From Corynebacterium tuberculostearicum (GTDB lineage: Bacteria > Actinomycetota > Actinomycetes > Mycobacteriales > Mycobacteriaceae): 64,000 nt of DNA. How positions within the stretch are numbered: the stretch's first letter is position 1; each line of letters begins with the position of its first letter. The notes beneath the pieces are model-generated. The model did not search any database and was not told the DNA's origin. It saw nothing but the letters and a program-made list of their open reading frames with translations. The stretch lies in the NCBI RefSeq assembly GCF_016127015.1, contig NZ_CP065972.1, forward strand, positions 1,550,001 to 1,614,000, in the 5' to 3' direction. Both the position numbers and the translations under genes were made by a program. This document shows positions 17,482-25,824 of this stretch, piece after piece.

Positions 17482-18446
17482 GTTCCCTTCGCAATACTGG
17501 GCGCGCCATCGTGCGTCCGCTGCTGCGCTTTGCGTTAACGCTCTTCGCCGCCTCCATCATCATCTTCGCGCTCATGCGCGCGGTGCCAGGCAACCCGGCG
17601 CGGGTTGCGCTGGGAGTGAATGCGACCGAAGAGGCCGTCGACGAGCTCAGCTCTGAGCTGGGACTGGACCGCCCGCTGCTCACGCAATATTGGGAGTGGG
17701 TAAAGGGCTTATTTACCGGCAGTTTTGGGCAGTCTTTGTCCTCGCAGCAGGATATTACGCCGCTGGTGCTGGACCGCGCCCAGGTCACGCTCATCCTCAT
17801 TGGCCTGGCGATGCTGCTTGCGCTGGCCGGGGCTATCCCGGTGGGTATGTGGTTGGCACTGCGCAACCGTACCCGCGGTGCGGATGTAGTTTCGGCCGGC
17901 ACGCAGCTGGGCATTGCGGTGCCAAGCTTCCTCCTCGGCATCATTCTGGTGGCCATCTTTGCCGTTCACCTAGGCTGGCTGCCGGCCAATGGGTGGGTGC
18001 CGCCGAACCAGGGCGCGGGTGAGTTTATCCGCCACCTTATTTTGCCGGTCATTGCGCTGGCCGTGGTGCAGGGCGCAATGCTGACGCGCTACGTGCGCTC
18101 GGCGGTGCTTGATGTGCTGAATCAAGACTATATCCGCACCGCCCGTGCGCTCGGCCAGTCCCCGTGGGAAGCGCTAAAGCGCCATGGCCTGCGCAATGCG
18201 GCGCTGCCGGTGCTTACCGTGGCCGGCGTGCAACTAACCACAATGGTCGTGGGTGCCGTGGTGATCGAATCCGTCTTTGTCATCCCCGGTATTGGTTCCA
18301 TGCTCTTGGACGCGGTATCGGTGCGCGATCTGACCACGGTGCAAACCCTGGTCATGCTGCTCGTTGCCTTCGCCTTGGTGGTCAATGCCTTAACGGATGT
18401 GGCCTACCGATTCATCGATCCGCGCATCACGGCAGGTGAGAAATAA
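17478..18446 (+). CDS. ABC importer permease (DppB/OppB type)
   Basis: First membrane subunit of the importer, 322 residues with about six helices. It has the DppB-family start (FALTLFAASIIIFALMRAVPGNP) and the coupling-helix region DYIRTARALGQSPWEALKRHGLRNA near residue 216, where the ATPase docks. It overlaps the binding-protein gene by 4 nt and the next permease by 1 nt (TAATG), so the operon is translationally coupled. Confidence 0.9.
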   Translation: MSSLRNTGRAIVRPLLRFALTLFAASIIIFALMRAVPGNPARVALGVNATEEAVDELSSELGLDRPLLTQYWEWVKGLFTGSFGQSLSSQQDITPLVLDRAQVTLILIGLAMLLALAGAIPVGMWLALRNRTRGADVVSAGTQLGIAVPSFLLGIILVAIFAVHLGWLPANGWVPPNQGAGEFIRHLILPVIALAVVQGAMLTRYVRSAVLDVLNQDYIRTARALGQSPWEALKRHGLRNAALPVLTVAGVQLTTMVVGAVVIESVFVIPGIGSMLLDAVSVRDLTTVQTLVMLLVAFALVVNALTDVAYRFIDPRITAGEK

Positions 18447-19267
18447 TGAAGCTGCGTTTTTCTGGCTGGCTGGGAGCCATCCTCGTCGCCGCCACGGTGC
18501 TGGTGGCGCTACTTTCGCTGGTGTGGACGCCCTATGACCCGACGCTGGCGCACCCGGATGTGCGCCTTGCCGGTCCCAGCGCCGAGCACCTCCTGGGCAC
18601 GGACCGCTTTGGGCGCGATACCGCCTCCCGCATCATGGCGGGAGCCCAGATTACGGTCTTTGTCGGGCTCATTGCGGTGGGTATCGCCGCCCTCGTGGGC
18701 GTTCCATTGGGCATCCTCGCCGGCATGCGTCGCGGCAGGTGGGTCGATGCGCTGGTGATGCGCGGCGCGGATTTGCTGCTTGCCTTCCCCGCCCTGCTGT
18801 TGGCGATTATTGCTGGCGCGGTCTGGGGCCCATCGACGCTCACGGCCATGATTGCCATCGGCATCGCCGGCATTCCCTCCTTTGCCCGCGTGGCGCGTTC
18901 GGGCACGCTGCAGGTTATCACGCAGGACTATATTTCCTCCGCGCGCATCTCCGCAGTGCCCGGCTGGAAGGTAGCGTGGCGCCATATCCTGCCTAATATT
19001 GCCGGACTGCTCATCGTACAGGCCTCCGTCTACTTCGCCCTCGCCATCCTGGCTGAGGCCGGCCTGTCCTACCTCGGCCTGGGCACTGCCCCACCGGCGG
19101 CCTCGTGGGGCCGGATGCTGCAAGATTCCCAGTCGCTGCTAGGCACCGCTCCCCTGCAGGCCTTCTGGCCGGGACTGGCCATTGCGGCGACGGTGCTGGG
19201 CTTTAACCTGCTTGGCGACGCCCTCCGTGACCTCCTCGATCCCCGCCTGAAAGGATCCGCGCGATGA
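18446..19267 (+). CDS. ABC importer permease (DppC/OppC type)
   Basis: Second membrane subunit, 273 residues with about five or six helices. Typical DppC features are HLLGTDRFGRDTASRIMAGAQ near residue 50, the coupling helix around YISSARISAVPGWKVAWRHILPN, and the conserved LSYLGLG(T)APPAASWGRML near residue 210. It overlaps the ATPase gene by 4 nt. It pairs with the DppB-type subunit to form the channel. Confidence 0.9.
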   Translation: MKLRFSGWLGAILVAATVLVALLSLVWTPYDPTLAHPDVRLAGPSAEHLLGTDRFGRDTASRIMAGAQITVFVGLIAVGIAALVGVPLGILAGMRRGRWVDALVMRGADLLLAFPALLLAIIAGAVWGPSTLTAMIAIGIAGIPSFARVARSGTLQVITQDYISSARISAVPGWKVAWRHILPNIAGLLIVQASVYFALAILAEAGLSYLGLGTAPPAASWGRMLQDSQSLLGTAPLQAFWPGLAIAATVLGFNLLGDALRDLLDPRLKGSAR

Positions 19268-20718
19268 GCCTGCTCCACGTAGATAACCTGACCGTCACCG
19301 CCCCCGGGTCCACCACTGCCCTTGTGGGGCCGCTTAACTTCGAGCTCGCGGCCGGTGAAAAACTCGGCATTATTGGTGAATCCGGCTCCGGAAAATCGCT
19401 CACTGCGCTATCCATCATGGGGCTTTTACCCGATGGGGTACGCGCGAGCGGCTCCGTCACCGTGGATGGCTACGAAGTAGTCGGCGCACGCGATGCCCGC
19501 ATCCGCCCCCTGCGCGGGAAGACCATGGCCATGGTCTTCCAAGAACCGATGAGCGCGCTGGATCCGCTTATGCGCGTGGGCAAGCAGCTGGCTCAAGCCG
19601 GGGTGCGCGATGCCGCAACCGCTCTCGAAGAGGTGGAGCTTGATGCCGACATTGCCTCCCGATTCCCACATCAGCTCTCCGGCGGCCAGCGCCAGCGCGT
19701 GCTCATTGCCATGGCCATGGCCGGCCACCCCGATCTGCTCATCTGCGATGAACCAACCACCGCGCTGGATGCCACCACGCAAGATGGCGTGTTGCGCGTC
19801 ATCGAGCGCGTAACCAAGGCTCGCGGCACCGCGCTGGTCTTCATCACCCATGACCTGGGCGTCATTCGCCGTATGTGCCCCAACGTCCTAGTCATGCACC
19901 AGGGCGCGGTGGTGGAATCCGGCCCCACCGAGCGCGTGCTTGCCCAACCCGAGCATCCCTATACCCGCACGCTCATCTCCTCCTCGCGGCCGCCGGAGCT
20001 TGCCCTTGCCCCCGCCGCGGAAGGCGAAGCGCTAGTCTCCCTCCGCGGGGTCGGCAAGGTCCACGGCGAACACGCCGCGCTCGACGCCATCGACCTGCGC
20101 GTAAGCCAAGGCGAGCGCCTCGGCATCGTGGGCGGATCCGGTTCAGGCAAGACCAGCCTGCTCAAACTCATCGCCGGGCTCGACCAGCCCACGAGCGGTG
20201 ACATCGACGTCCGCGGTCGTGTGCAGATGGTCTTCCAAGACCCACAAGGCTCGCTCAACCCGCGCCTGAAAATCTGGAAATCCATCGCAGAGGCCATCCC
20301 TGGCAATCCCGGCAAGGCCGACAAGCGCGCTCGCGCGGCGGCCGCGCTCGAGGAGGTCGGGCTGCCATCCGAGAGCCTCGATCGCTTCCCGCACGAGTTC
20401 TCCGGTGGCCAGCGCCAACGCATTTCCATTGCCCGCGCGCTGTGCGGCGAGCCGGATATCTTGCTGGCCGATGAAGCCGTCTCTGCCCTCGATATGTCGG
20501 TGCGCGCACAGGTGCTGGAGTTATTGGCGGGGGTCATCGCCAAGCGCAAGCTCACCTTGCTCTTTGTCACCCACGATCTCGCGGTGGTGCGCCACCTGTG
20601 CGAGAGCGTTGCGGTCCTTGAACGCGGCCGGCTCATCGAGCACGGAGCGACCGACTCCGTGTGGGCCTCGCCCAGCACGGACTACACGCGCCGGCTCATC
20701 GCGGCCGCCGACATGTAA
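19264..20718 (+). CDS. ABC importer ATPase, two nucleotide-binding domains fused
   Basis: A single 484-residue chain replaces the separate DppD and DppF ATPases. Domain 1 has Walker A GESGSGKS near residue 39, signature LSGGQRQR near 139 and Walker B LLICDEPTTALD. Domain 2 has Walker A GGSGSGKTS near 290, signature FSGGQRQR near 379 and Walker B ILLADEAVSALD. The second domain is compact: the Q-loop follows the Walker A motif by only about 30 residues. It is last of the four-gene operon and should hydrolyse ATP to drive uptake. Confidence 0.9.
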   Translation: MSLLHVDNLTVTAPGSTTALVGPLNFELAAGEKLGIIGESGSGKSLTALSIMGLLPDGVRASGSVTVDGYEVVGARDARIRPLRGKTMAMVFQEPMSALDPLMRVGKQLAQAGVRDAATALEEVELDADIASRFPHQLSGGQRQRVLIAMAMAGHPDLLICDEPTTALDATTQDGVLRVIERVTKARGTALVFITHDLGVIRRMCPNVLVMHQGAVVESGPTERVLAQPEHPYTRTLISSSRPPELALAPAAEGEALVSLRGVGKVHGEHAALDAIDLRVSQGERLGIVGGSGSGKTSLLKLIAGLDQPTSGDIDVRGRVQMVFQDPQGSLNPRLKIWKSIAEAIPGNPGKADKRARAAAALEEVGLPSESLDRFPHEFSGGQRQRISIARALCGEPDILLADEAVSALDMSVRAQVLELLAGVIAKRKLTLLFVTHDLAVVRHLCESVAVLERGRLIEHGATDSVWASPSTDYTRRLIAAADM

Positions 20719-20785
20719 AGCGGGTGGCTTCGGGCGTAAGGTAGTCGGGTCAGATAACTCCGCCGAGAAAGGATCCTGCTGCTCC

Positions 20786-22477
20786 GTGGCCACCCAGCTT
20801 GACTATCCCATCCCGCAGCGCCCCAGCACCACCCAATTGCTCACCGCGTTTAATAGCGCCTCGGTGCGCTGGCCCGGTGCGCTGCGCGCGGGCTTGGCGA
20901 TTCTCTTGCCCGGCGCCATCGCGCTGCTGACCGGCCACGACTACGCCATCCTGCTCATTTCCACCGGCGCGTTCACCGTCATCTTTGGCGAGGGCCACCC
21001 TTATCGCACCCGCCCGCGCGTTATGCTCACCGCCGGCACCGCACTCATTACCGTCGCGGCCGTGGGCGTGCTGGTAGGCCACCTCATCTTTGCGCCTGGC
21101 CACGGCCATTGGTGGCTGCTGCTGGCGGGCCTGTACACCACGGCATTGGCTGCCGTGTGCGGCTTTGCCCAAAATGCCCTGCGCTTGCCGCCGCCGGGCA
21201 CCTTCTTCTTGGTCATGGTCGGCGGCGGTTCGGTGATGCTTGCGCGCACCGATGTCACCGTGGGCCAGCTGCTCTTTTGGGCGCTGACCGGCATGGTAGC
21301 CAGCCTCGTGCTCGGCATGGCGCCGGCCCTTATTGACGCCCACGGCCCCGAGCGCCGCGCGGTTGCCGCACTCGAAAAGGCCGCGGCCGCCTTCAAGGAT
21401 GGCCGCGACGATTCCTTGGCCCGCCACCACCAGGCGCAGACCGCGCTCTTTGCTGCCTGGCAGGCGCTTTCCGACGCCCACATTATCCGCGGCGGCCGCA
21501 TCATCGACCCCCAAGGCGCCCACCTAGTGGAGCGCGCCCTCGCAGCCCAGCACACCATCGTGGCGCATAACCGCGCCTTGGATTTAGGCTCCGATTCGGA
21601 TCAGCTCACCGATAATGTCACCGACGTCGATCCGGATCGCACCGCCATCCCGCACACCCGCCCCACCGGCCGCTACCGCTTGTATCGCGCCGCGGTCCGG
21701 GATTCGCACGCCATGGTCACCACCCAAAAGATTGTCCTCTCCGCGGCCATTACCGTGCTGGTGGGTCTCTCCCTCGGCTTCGACCGCCCGGACTGGGGCG
21801 TGGTCTCTGCTTTCCTCATGCTGCAATGGGGACCCGACCATGTGCCGGGTACTGTCCGCGGCATCCACCGCATGCTCGGCTCCTTCGTCGGCGTGCTGCT
21901 GTTTTCTATTCTCCATTACTTTGGCATCAGTGGCTGGACGCTGCTGCTCGCGCTGGCCGCGTGCCAATTCTGCGCCGAAATCTTCGTGGCTAAGAACTAC
22001 GCCATCTGCGTTATCTTCTCCACCCCGCTCGCCCTCCTCATGGGCAACTCCGCCACCCGGCCCCTGTGGCCCACCATCCAGGCTCGCTGCGGCGAGATCG
22101 TCCTATCTATCCTCATCGCCACCGCGGTGCTGTGGCTATGGCAGCGCAGCGCCCCCGTGCGCAATCAGGCCCGCCTGCAGATCCGCGCGATGGAGTCCAT
22201 GGCCACCCTGCTCGGCCTGCTCTTTGTTAATACCCCAGATGCCGTGCTGTCCGCGCGCCGCGACCTGCAATACGAGCTGCTCTCGGAGCGCCGCGCCATC
22301 CAGTCCCTCGCCGTGGATAACCCCGATACTGTGCGCCAATTCTGGGCACGGCACATTGCCGTACAACACGCCGGCTACTTCCTGCTAGATTTCTGCACCA
22401 CCCACCCAGACCGCACCGCTACCCGCGCGGAGCTCGATTCCCTGGTGCACGAAGTCCGTGCGGCCCGCGCCGCCTAA
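20786..22477 (+). CDS. FUSC-family membrane protein
   Basis: A 563-residue membrane protein of the fusaric acid resistance/aromatic acid exporter (FUSC) superfamily. Two blocks of membrane helices (about residues 30-175 and 310-450) flank a soluble helical region, the usual duplicated FUSC design. Known relatives export aromatic acids or similar compounds; the substrate here is unknown. I choose the GTG at 20786 (VATQLDYP) because GAGAAAGGA lies upstream and the earlier open frame only shadows the ABC ATPase gene. The stop overlaps the convergent thpR stop by 4 nt. Confidence 0.8.
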   Translation: MATQLDYPIPQRPSTTQLLTAFNSASVRWPGALRAGLAILLPGAIALLTGHDYAILLISTGAFTVIFGEGHPYRTRPRVMLTAGTALITVAAVGVLVGHLIFAPGHGHWWLLLAGLYTTALAAVCGFAQNALRLPPPGTFFLVMVGGGSVMLARTDVTVGQLLFWALTGMVASLVLGMAPALIDAHGPERRAVAALEKAAAAFKDGRDDSLARHHQAQTALFAAWQALSDAHIIRGGRIIDPQGAHLVERALAAQHTIVAHNRALDLGSDSDQLTDNVTDVDPDRTAIPHTRPTGRYRLYRAAVRDSHAMVTTQKIVLSAAITVLVGLSLGFDRPDWGVVSAFLMLQWGPDHVPGTVRGIHRMLGSFVGVLLFSILHYFGISGWTLLLALAACQFCAEIFVAKNYAICVIFSTPLALLMGNSATRPLWPTIQARCGEIVLSILIATAVLWLWQRSAPVRNQARLQIRAMESMATLLGLLFVNTPDAVLSARRDLQYELLSERRAIQSLAVDNPDTVRQFWARHIAVQHAGYFLLDFCTTHPDRTATRAELDSLVHEVRAARAA

Positions 22478-23016
22478 AACAGCGGATACTCCTCCATCAC
22501 CTCGTAGCGTGGGCCCCCACCACGGCCCTCACCGAGGTGGGATTGCATCAGGCACAGGCGGTCGGCGCGAAAATCCGGTCCCCGATACACCGATAACGCG
22601 CGCACATAATCCGCCAGCGCCCACGGCTCGCGGGTCCGCCGGCCGGCACGCGCGACGGTGAGGTGGGGGCGGTGGTGGCTAAAGGGGACGTCGGCAAGCT
22701 GGCACTCCGCCATCAACTCCCGCACACCGCGCGCCTGCCCGCCGACGCCCACCCACAGCGTGCGCTGCTCAAAACTCCCCGCCCCGCTTAAACGCACATC
22801 CAACGCCGCGCGCCCTGCCACCGCGTGGGCTAGGTGCTCGCGCACCGCCGCGGCATCATTGGGCTGCTCGCCATAAAACGCCATGGTCAAATGCCAATTA
22901 TCCGGATCTGTCCAGCGCAGCTCATTAGTAGTTGCCGCGTGGATGGGCCGCAGCGTATGCACCAAATGCTCACGCGCGGCGGCCGAGGGCAATAACGCAG
23001 CAAAGACGCGGATCAT
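22474..23016 (-). CDS. thpR: RNA 2',3'-cyclic phosphodiesterase (2'-5' RNA ligase family)
   Basis: A 2H-phosphoesterase of 180 residues acting on RNA ends; members hydrolyse 2',3'-cyclic phosphates and some ligate tRNA halves in vitro. Both catalytic HxTx motifs are present: HLTM near residue 42 and HLTV near residue 118. The N-terminus (MIRVFAALLPS) fits the family. A possible 40-codon frame ends 3 nt before its start. It converges on the FUSC gene with a 4-nt overlap. Confidence 0.85.
   Translation of the reverse strand: MIRVFAALLPSAAAREHLVHTLRPIHAATTNELRWTDPDNWHLTMAFYGEQPNDAAAVREHLAHAVAGRAALDVRLSGAGSFEQRTLWVGVGGQARGVRELMAECQLADVPFSHHRPHLTVARAGRRTREPWALADYVRALSVYRGPDFRADRLCLMQSHLGEGRGGGPRYEVMEEYPLF
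22687..22699 (+). repeat. Near copy of the iterated 13-mer (12 of 13)
   Basis: GACGTCGGCAAGC inside thpR, read as Leu-Ala-Asp-Val on the gene strand. One base differs from the consensus. Confidence 0.5.
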
Positions 23017-23019
23017 GGC

Positions 23020-23142
23020 CTAGCTGGCATAGACATTGAGGCGCAGTTCCGCGTCCAGCACGTGTTCTTCCTCGCGCTCAAAGACGGCGAAGGCATGCAA
23101 AATATCCGCAACAGCGGTGGAATTATCATCAAACTCGGGCAT
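23020..23142 (-). CDS. Possible 40-aa protein ahead of thpR
   Basis: ATG at 23142 opens a 40-codon frame (MPEFDDNSTAVADIL at the start, ending RLNVYAS) whose stop lies 3 nt before the thpR ATG, an operon-like spacing. A weak AGAAGA is 6 nt upstream. The same frame stays open further upstream and could start at a GTG as a protein of about 60 residues. The composition is acidic and protein-like, but no family is known to me and the region may be untranslated leader. Confidence 0.3.
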   Translation of the reverse strand: MPEFDDNSTAVADILHAFAVFEREEEHVLDAELRLNVYAS

Positions 23143-23227
23143 GCGATATCTTCTTTCAAACCACAAAGGAGGCACAAGAATCACGCTCGATTCTTCTGCC
23201 TCCACATAGTAGCTGACAATGATGTAA

Positions 23228-24610
23228 TTATCCGCCCTTGACCACCGTGACCTGCCAACCAGCATCGCCCGAGCGATGGAAATCACGAATCTTGTGGCCC
23301 TCATCGGCCGCCCACTGCGGAATGGATTCGGTGGCCTGAGTGCAGTCAAAGTCAATAACCAGCGCCTCGCCCGGCTCCAACTCCGCCATGACCTGCTTGG
23401 CCTCAATCAGCGGGAACGGGCACACCGCGCCAAGGGTATCGAGCGCATAGCGCCCGCCGCCCAGCGCGCGGGCCTTGTCCTTCGCCTGCGGTTTGGTCTT
23501 GAGCGCTACCGCCCCGGTGGCAGTGGCAAAGCTCGGCAGCACCTTATCCTCGGCGGAGACCACCGAGTTATCCACGGATTCCTCGGTGGAGTAGGTCTGC
23601 GGCTGCTGCGGCTCACTCTTGGGTTTCAGCCACAGGCGCGCGCCCGCGCCGACGCCGAGGGCCATAAAGAACAGCGCTACCCAGCCCTGGAAGCTAAACA
23701 GGGAGGTCTCCACCATGCCGTTGCCCACGGTGCAGCCGCCGGCCAGCGACGCACCGACACCCATCATGATGCCGCCCCAAATAGCGCGGGTCGCGGTCTG
23801 CGCATCTGGAACGCGCACGCGGAACTCACCTGCGGTCTTTGCAGCGATAAACGCGCCCACCAATAGGCCGATGACCAACAGGGTGCCCCAGTTCATGCGC
23901 GCGGAATCGCCGGTGGCGGTCCAGCGAACGATGTCCGCCGTCGGCGTGGTGATGCCGAGGCCGCCGTTGCGGCCAGCGTTGGCCGAAAGCACAAAGCCCA
24001 CCGTGCCAATGATGCCAACGAGCACGGCCGCGATGTTCATATTCAGCGGCTTGGCGTACCACGCTTGGCCCAGGTCTACCTTCGGGCTGCTGGCATCCTT
24101 AGCGCGGTAGTGGCGCCACAGCAGGAAGGTCACGACCCACAGGACCGCCACCAGGATCCACGGCGAGATATGCAGCGCGCCGTGGATGGTGGTTACCGGC
24201 AAGCTCCACTGCTTGAACCAATCATTCGCCCCGGCCAGCGGGCCCGATTTCATCGCGGCGGCGGAAAGTCCGTAAAACAGCAAGGCAATCCACGAGCCGA
24301 CCAGGCCTTCGGCAGAGCGGTACCACGTGCCGGAAGCGCAACCACCGGACAAGATGATGCCCAAGCCGAAGATGAAGCCGCCGACGATGACGGCTACCGG
24401 TTTGAAATCGCTAATTTCCGGCGAAAGCACGCCCGTGCCAGTCAATAGCGTCAGGCCAAAGGCATGCACCGAAATCAAAATGAGCAGGGCGGTAAATCCG
24501 CGCCAGGTCTTATTGAGAAAGATATCGCGCAGCATTACGGTCACGCAGAAGCGCCCGCGCTGCAACACAGCACCGAAGACGATGCCGGTGAGAAGTCCGG
24601 TAATAATCAC
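23228..24610 (-). CDS. Thiosulfate transporter TsuA (YeeE/YedE) fused to a TusA-type sulfur-carrier domain
   Basis: A 460-residue inner-membrane protein. Residues 1-330 form the YeeE/YedE transporter with about nine or ten helices, which in characterised members passes thiosulfate inward along conserved cysteines. Visible here are Cys22, Cys91 in SGGCASG and Cys293 in AGGCTVGNG; I see no clear equivalent of the third pore cysteine reported for TsuA, residue 240 being Asn. A linker (about 330-385) joins a TusA-like domain with its active Cys397 in GAVCPFPL. The fusion should hand sulfur directly to a carrier for assimilation. The GTG start has AAGGAG upstream. An McbR-like operator lies in its promoter. 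Confidence 0.88.
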   Translation of the reverse strand: MIITGLLTGIVFGAVLQRGRFCVTVMLRDIFLNKTWRGFTALLILISVHAFGLTLLTGTGVLSPEISDFKPVAVIVGGFIFGLGIILSGGCASGTWYRSAEGLVGSWIALLFYGLSAAAMKSGPLAGANDWFKQWSLPVTTIHGALHISPWILVAVLWVVTFLLWRHYRAKDASSPKVDLGQAWYAKPLNMNIAAVLVGIIGTVGFVLSANAGRNGGLGITTPTADIVRWTATGDSARMNWGTLLVIGLLVGAFIAAKTAGEFRVRVPDAQTATRAIWGGIMMGVGASLAGGCTVGNGMVETSLFSFQGWVALFFMALGVGAGARLWLKPKSEPQQPQTYSTEESVDNSVVSAEDKVLPSFATATGAVALKTKPQAKDKARALGGGRYALDTLGAVCPFPLIEAKQVMAELEPGEALVIDFDCTQATESIPQWAADEGHKIRDFHRSGDAGWQVTVVKGG

Positions 24611-24654
24611 TATTTCTCCTTGTTTCGAATCAAGGGCTTCAGACTACGCCCTCT

Positions 24655-24670
24655 AAGACAGAATTGTCTA
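24655..24670. promoter_or_regulatory. McbR-like sulfur-regulator box
   Basis: AAGAC-N6-GTCTA matches the C. glutamicum McbR consensus TAGAC-N6-GTCTA at 9 of 10 positions. On the minus strand it sits about where the -35 region of a TAGTCT -10 box (24640-24645) would lie. On the plus strand it overlaps a TATAAT (24669-24674). It could therefore control both divergent genes. Confidence 0.5.
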
Positions 24671-24783
24671 TAATTGACGTACAACCCGGTTTTAAGGTGG
24701 TAGATTTCCGCGTTTCCGTCGGCCTTCCCTTTGCCACCTCAGGCACCCCAGCCGCTCCGGGCACAAATAAGGAGAATTAACCT

Positions 24784-25164
24784 ATGGGAATCCCAGATGA
24801 CGTAGTACTCGATGGATATACCCTCATCGAACAACACGCAATCGACCACGAGTTCCTGCTGCGCGGCTCTCCGCTGGGCACCGAAACTCCCCTCCTCTTC
24901 GCCCTGACCATTGCGGGCGTACTGCTGGTTGCGGCAAGCTTCTTCCTCCGTGGAGGCAGCCGCGTCGCCGCCGGCCTGGTGGGTGCCATCCTCACGCTAA
25001 CCAAGCTCTGGTGGATGCCCTTCGCGCTATGGCAGCAGTTCGATGACGGCCAAGTATTCGGCTACACGCTCAAGTACTTCCCGCAGTACTGGCCGGTGGC
25101 CTCCCTTATCGTCGGCGTCATCGCGCTGGTGGGCCTAGCCTCCGCCATTTTCCGCCGGCCCTAG
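24784..25164 (+). CDS. Membrane protein, 126 aa
   Basis: Predicted to have three or four membrane segments (about 37-55, 60-80 and 100-122) after an acidic N-terminal stretch. AAGGAG lies 8 nt before the ATG, making the start clear. No family is recognised. It is divergent from the thiosulfate transporter gene and shares its regulatory region with the McbR-like box, so a link to sulfur metabolism is possible but unproven. Confidence 0.7.
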   Translation: MGIPDDVVLDGYTLIEQHAIDHEFLLRGSPLGTETPLLFALTIAGVLLVAASFFLRGGSRVAAGLVGAILTLTKLWWMPFALWQQFDDGQVFGYTLKYFPQYWPVASLIVGVIALVGLASAIFRRP

Positions 25165-25170
25165 CCACGC

Positions 25171-25824
25171 CTAACCGCCGAGCACCGCAATCGCGATGTG
25201 CACCCGGTTGGTGCCATCAATCTTGGCCAGGATGTGTTTCATGTGCGTCTTGACCGTGGTCAGGGAGATGAATAGTTGCTCGGCAATCTCGGCGTTGCTT
25301 AGGCCTTGGGCCACCAGCTGGGCAATTTCATTTTCGCGCTCGCTCAGCTCGGCCAGCCCGCTGGGCTGAATCATCTCTTGTTCCGGCTGCGGCGGCGTGG
25401 CCGCTAGCCCCACCAGGTTTTCTAATACCTTCGGGCTAAGCTGCTGCTGGCCTTGGGCCGCCGCTCTTACCGACGCCACCAGCGCCTCCGGCGCCGTCGT
25501 CTTCAACAAGAAGCCCACCGCCCCAGCGCGCAGGGCGTGCAGGATAAATTCGTCGGTATCAAAGGCGGTGAGCATCACCACCGGGATATCGCGCGCGCCG
25601 GCGAGCGAATGCAGTTGCGCCGTCGCCTCGATGCCGTCCATGACCGGCATGCGGATATCCATCAGCACCACATCCGGTTCCTCGCCCAGGATAAGTTCGA
25701 TGCCTTCCTTGCCGTTGCCGGCCTCGCCGATGACGCTGATGCCCGGCGCGCCTTCCAAGATCATGCGCAGGCCGTGGCGCAGCAGCGGCTCATCATCGAC
25801 GAGCACCACACGAATCTCACTCAC
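25171..25824 (-). CDS. Two-component response regulator, NarL family (system 1)
   Basis: A 217-residue regulator with a receiver domain (phosphorylated Asp56 in VLMDIRMPVMDG, acidic pair DDE near residue 10) and a C-terminal LuxR-type helix-turn-helix (SERENEIAQLVAQGLSNAEIAE near 150-171). It should bind DNA when phosphorylated by the adjacent kinase. The GTG at 25824 is preferred because GAAGGAAG lies just upstream and it overlaps the kinase stop by 4 nt; the longer frame belongs to kinase coding sequence. The target genes are unknown. Confidence 0.9.
   Translation of the reverse strand: MSEIRVVLVDDEPLLRHGLRMILEGAPGISVIGEAGNGKEGIELILGEEPDVVLMDIRMPVMDGIEATAQLHSLAGARDIPVVMLTAFDTDEFILHALRAGAVGFLLKTTAPEALVASVRAAAQGQQQLSPKVLENLVGLAATPPQPEQEMIQPSGLAELSERENEIAQLVAQGLSNAEIAEQLFISLTTVKTHMKHILAKIDGTNRVHIAIAVLGG

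Noticed and set aside
20405..20785. Upstream extension of the FUSC frame
   Set aside because: It lies inside the ABC ATPase gene in another frame; the GTG at 20786 has a ribosome binding site.
23571..23579. TTATCCACG, a near DnaA box (similar TTATCCACC near 58720)
   Set aside because: Both are one mismatch away and lie inside coding sequence; not counted.
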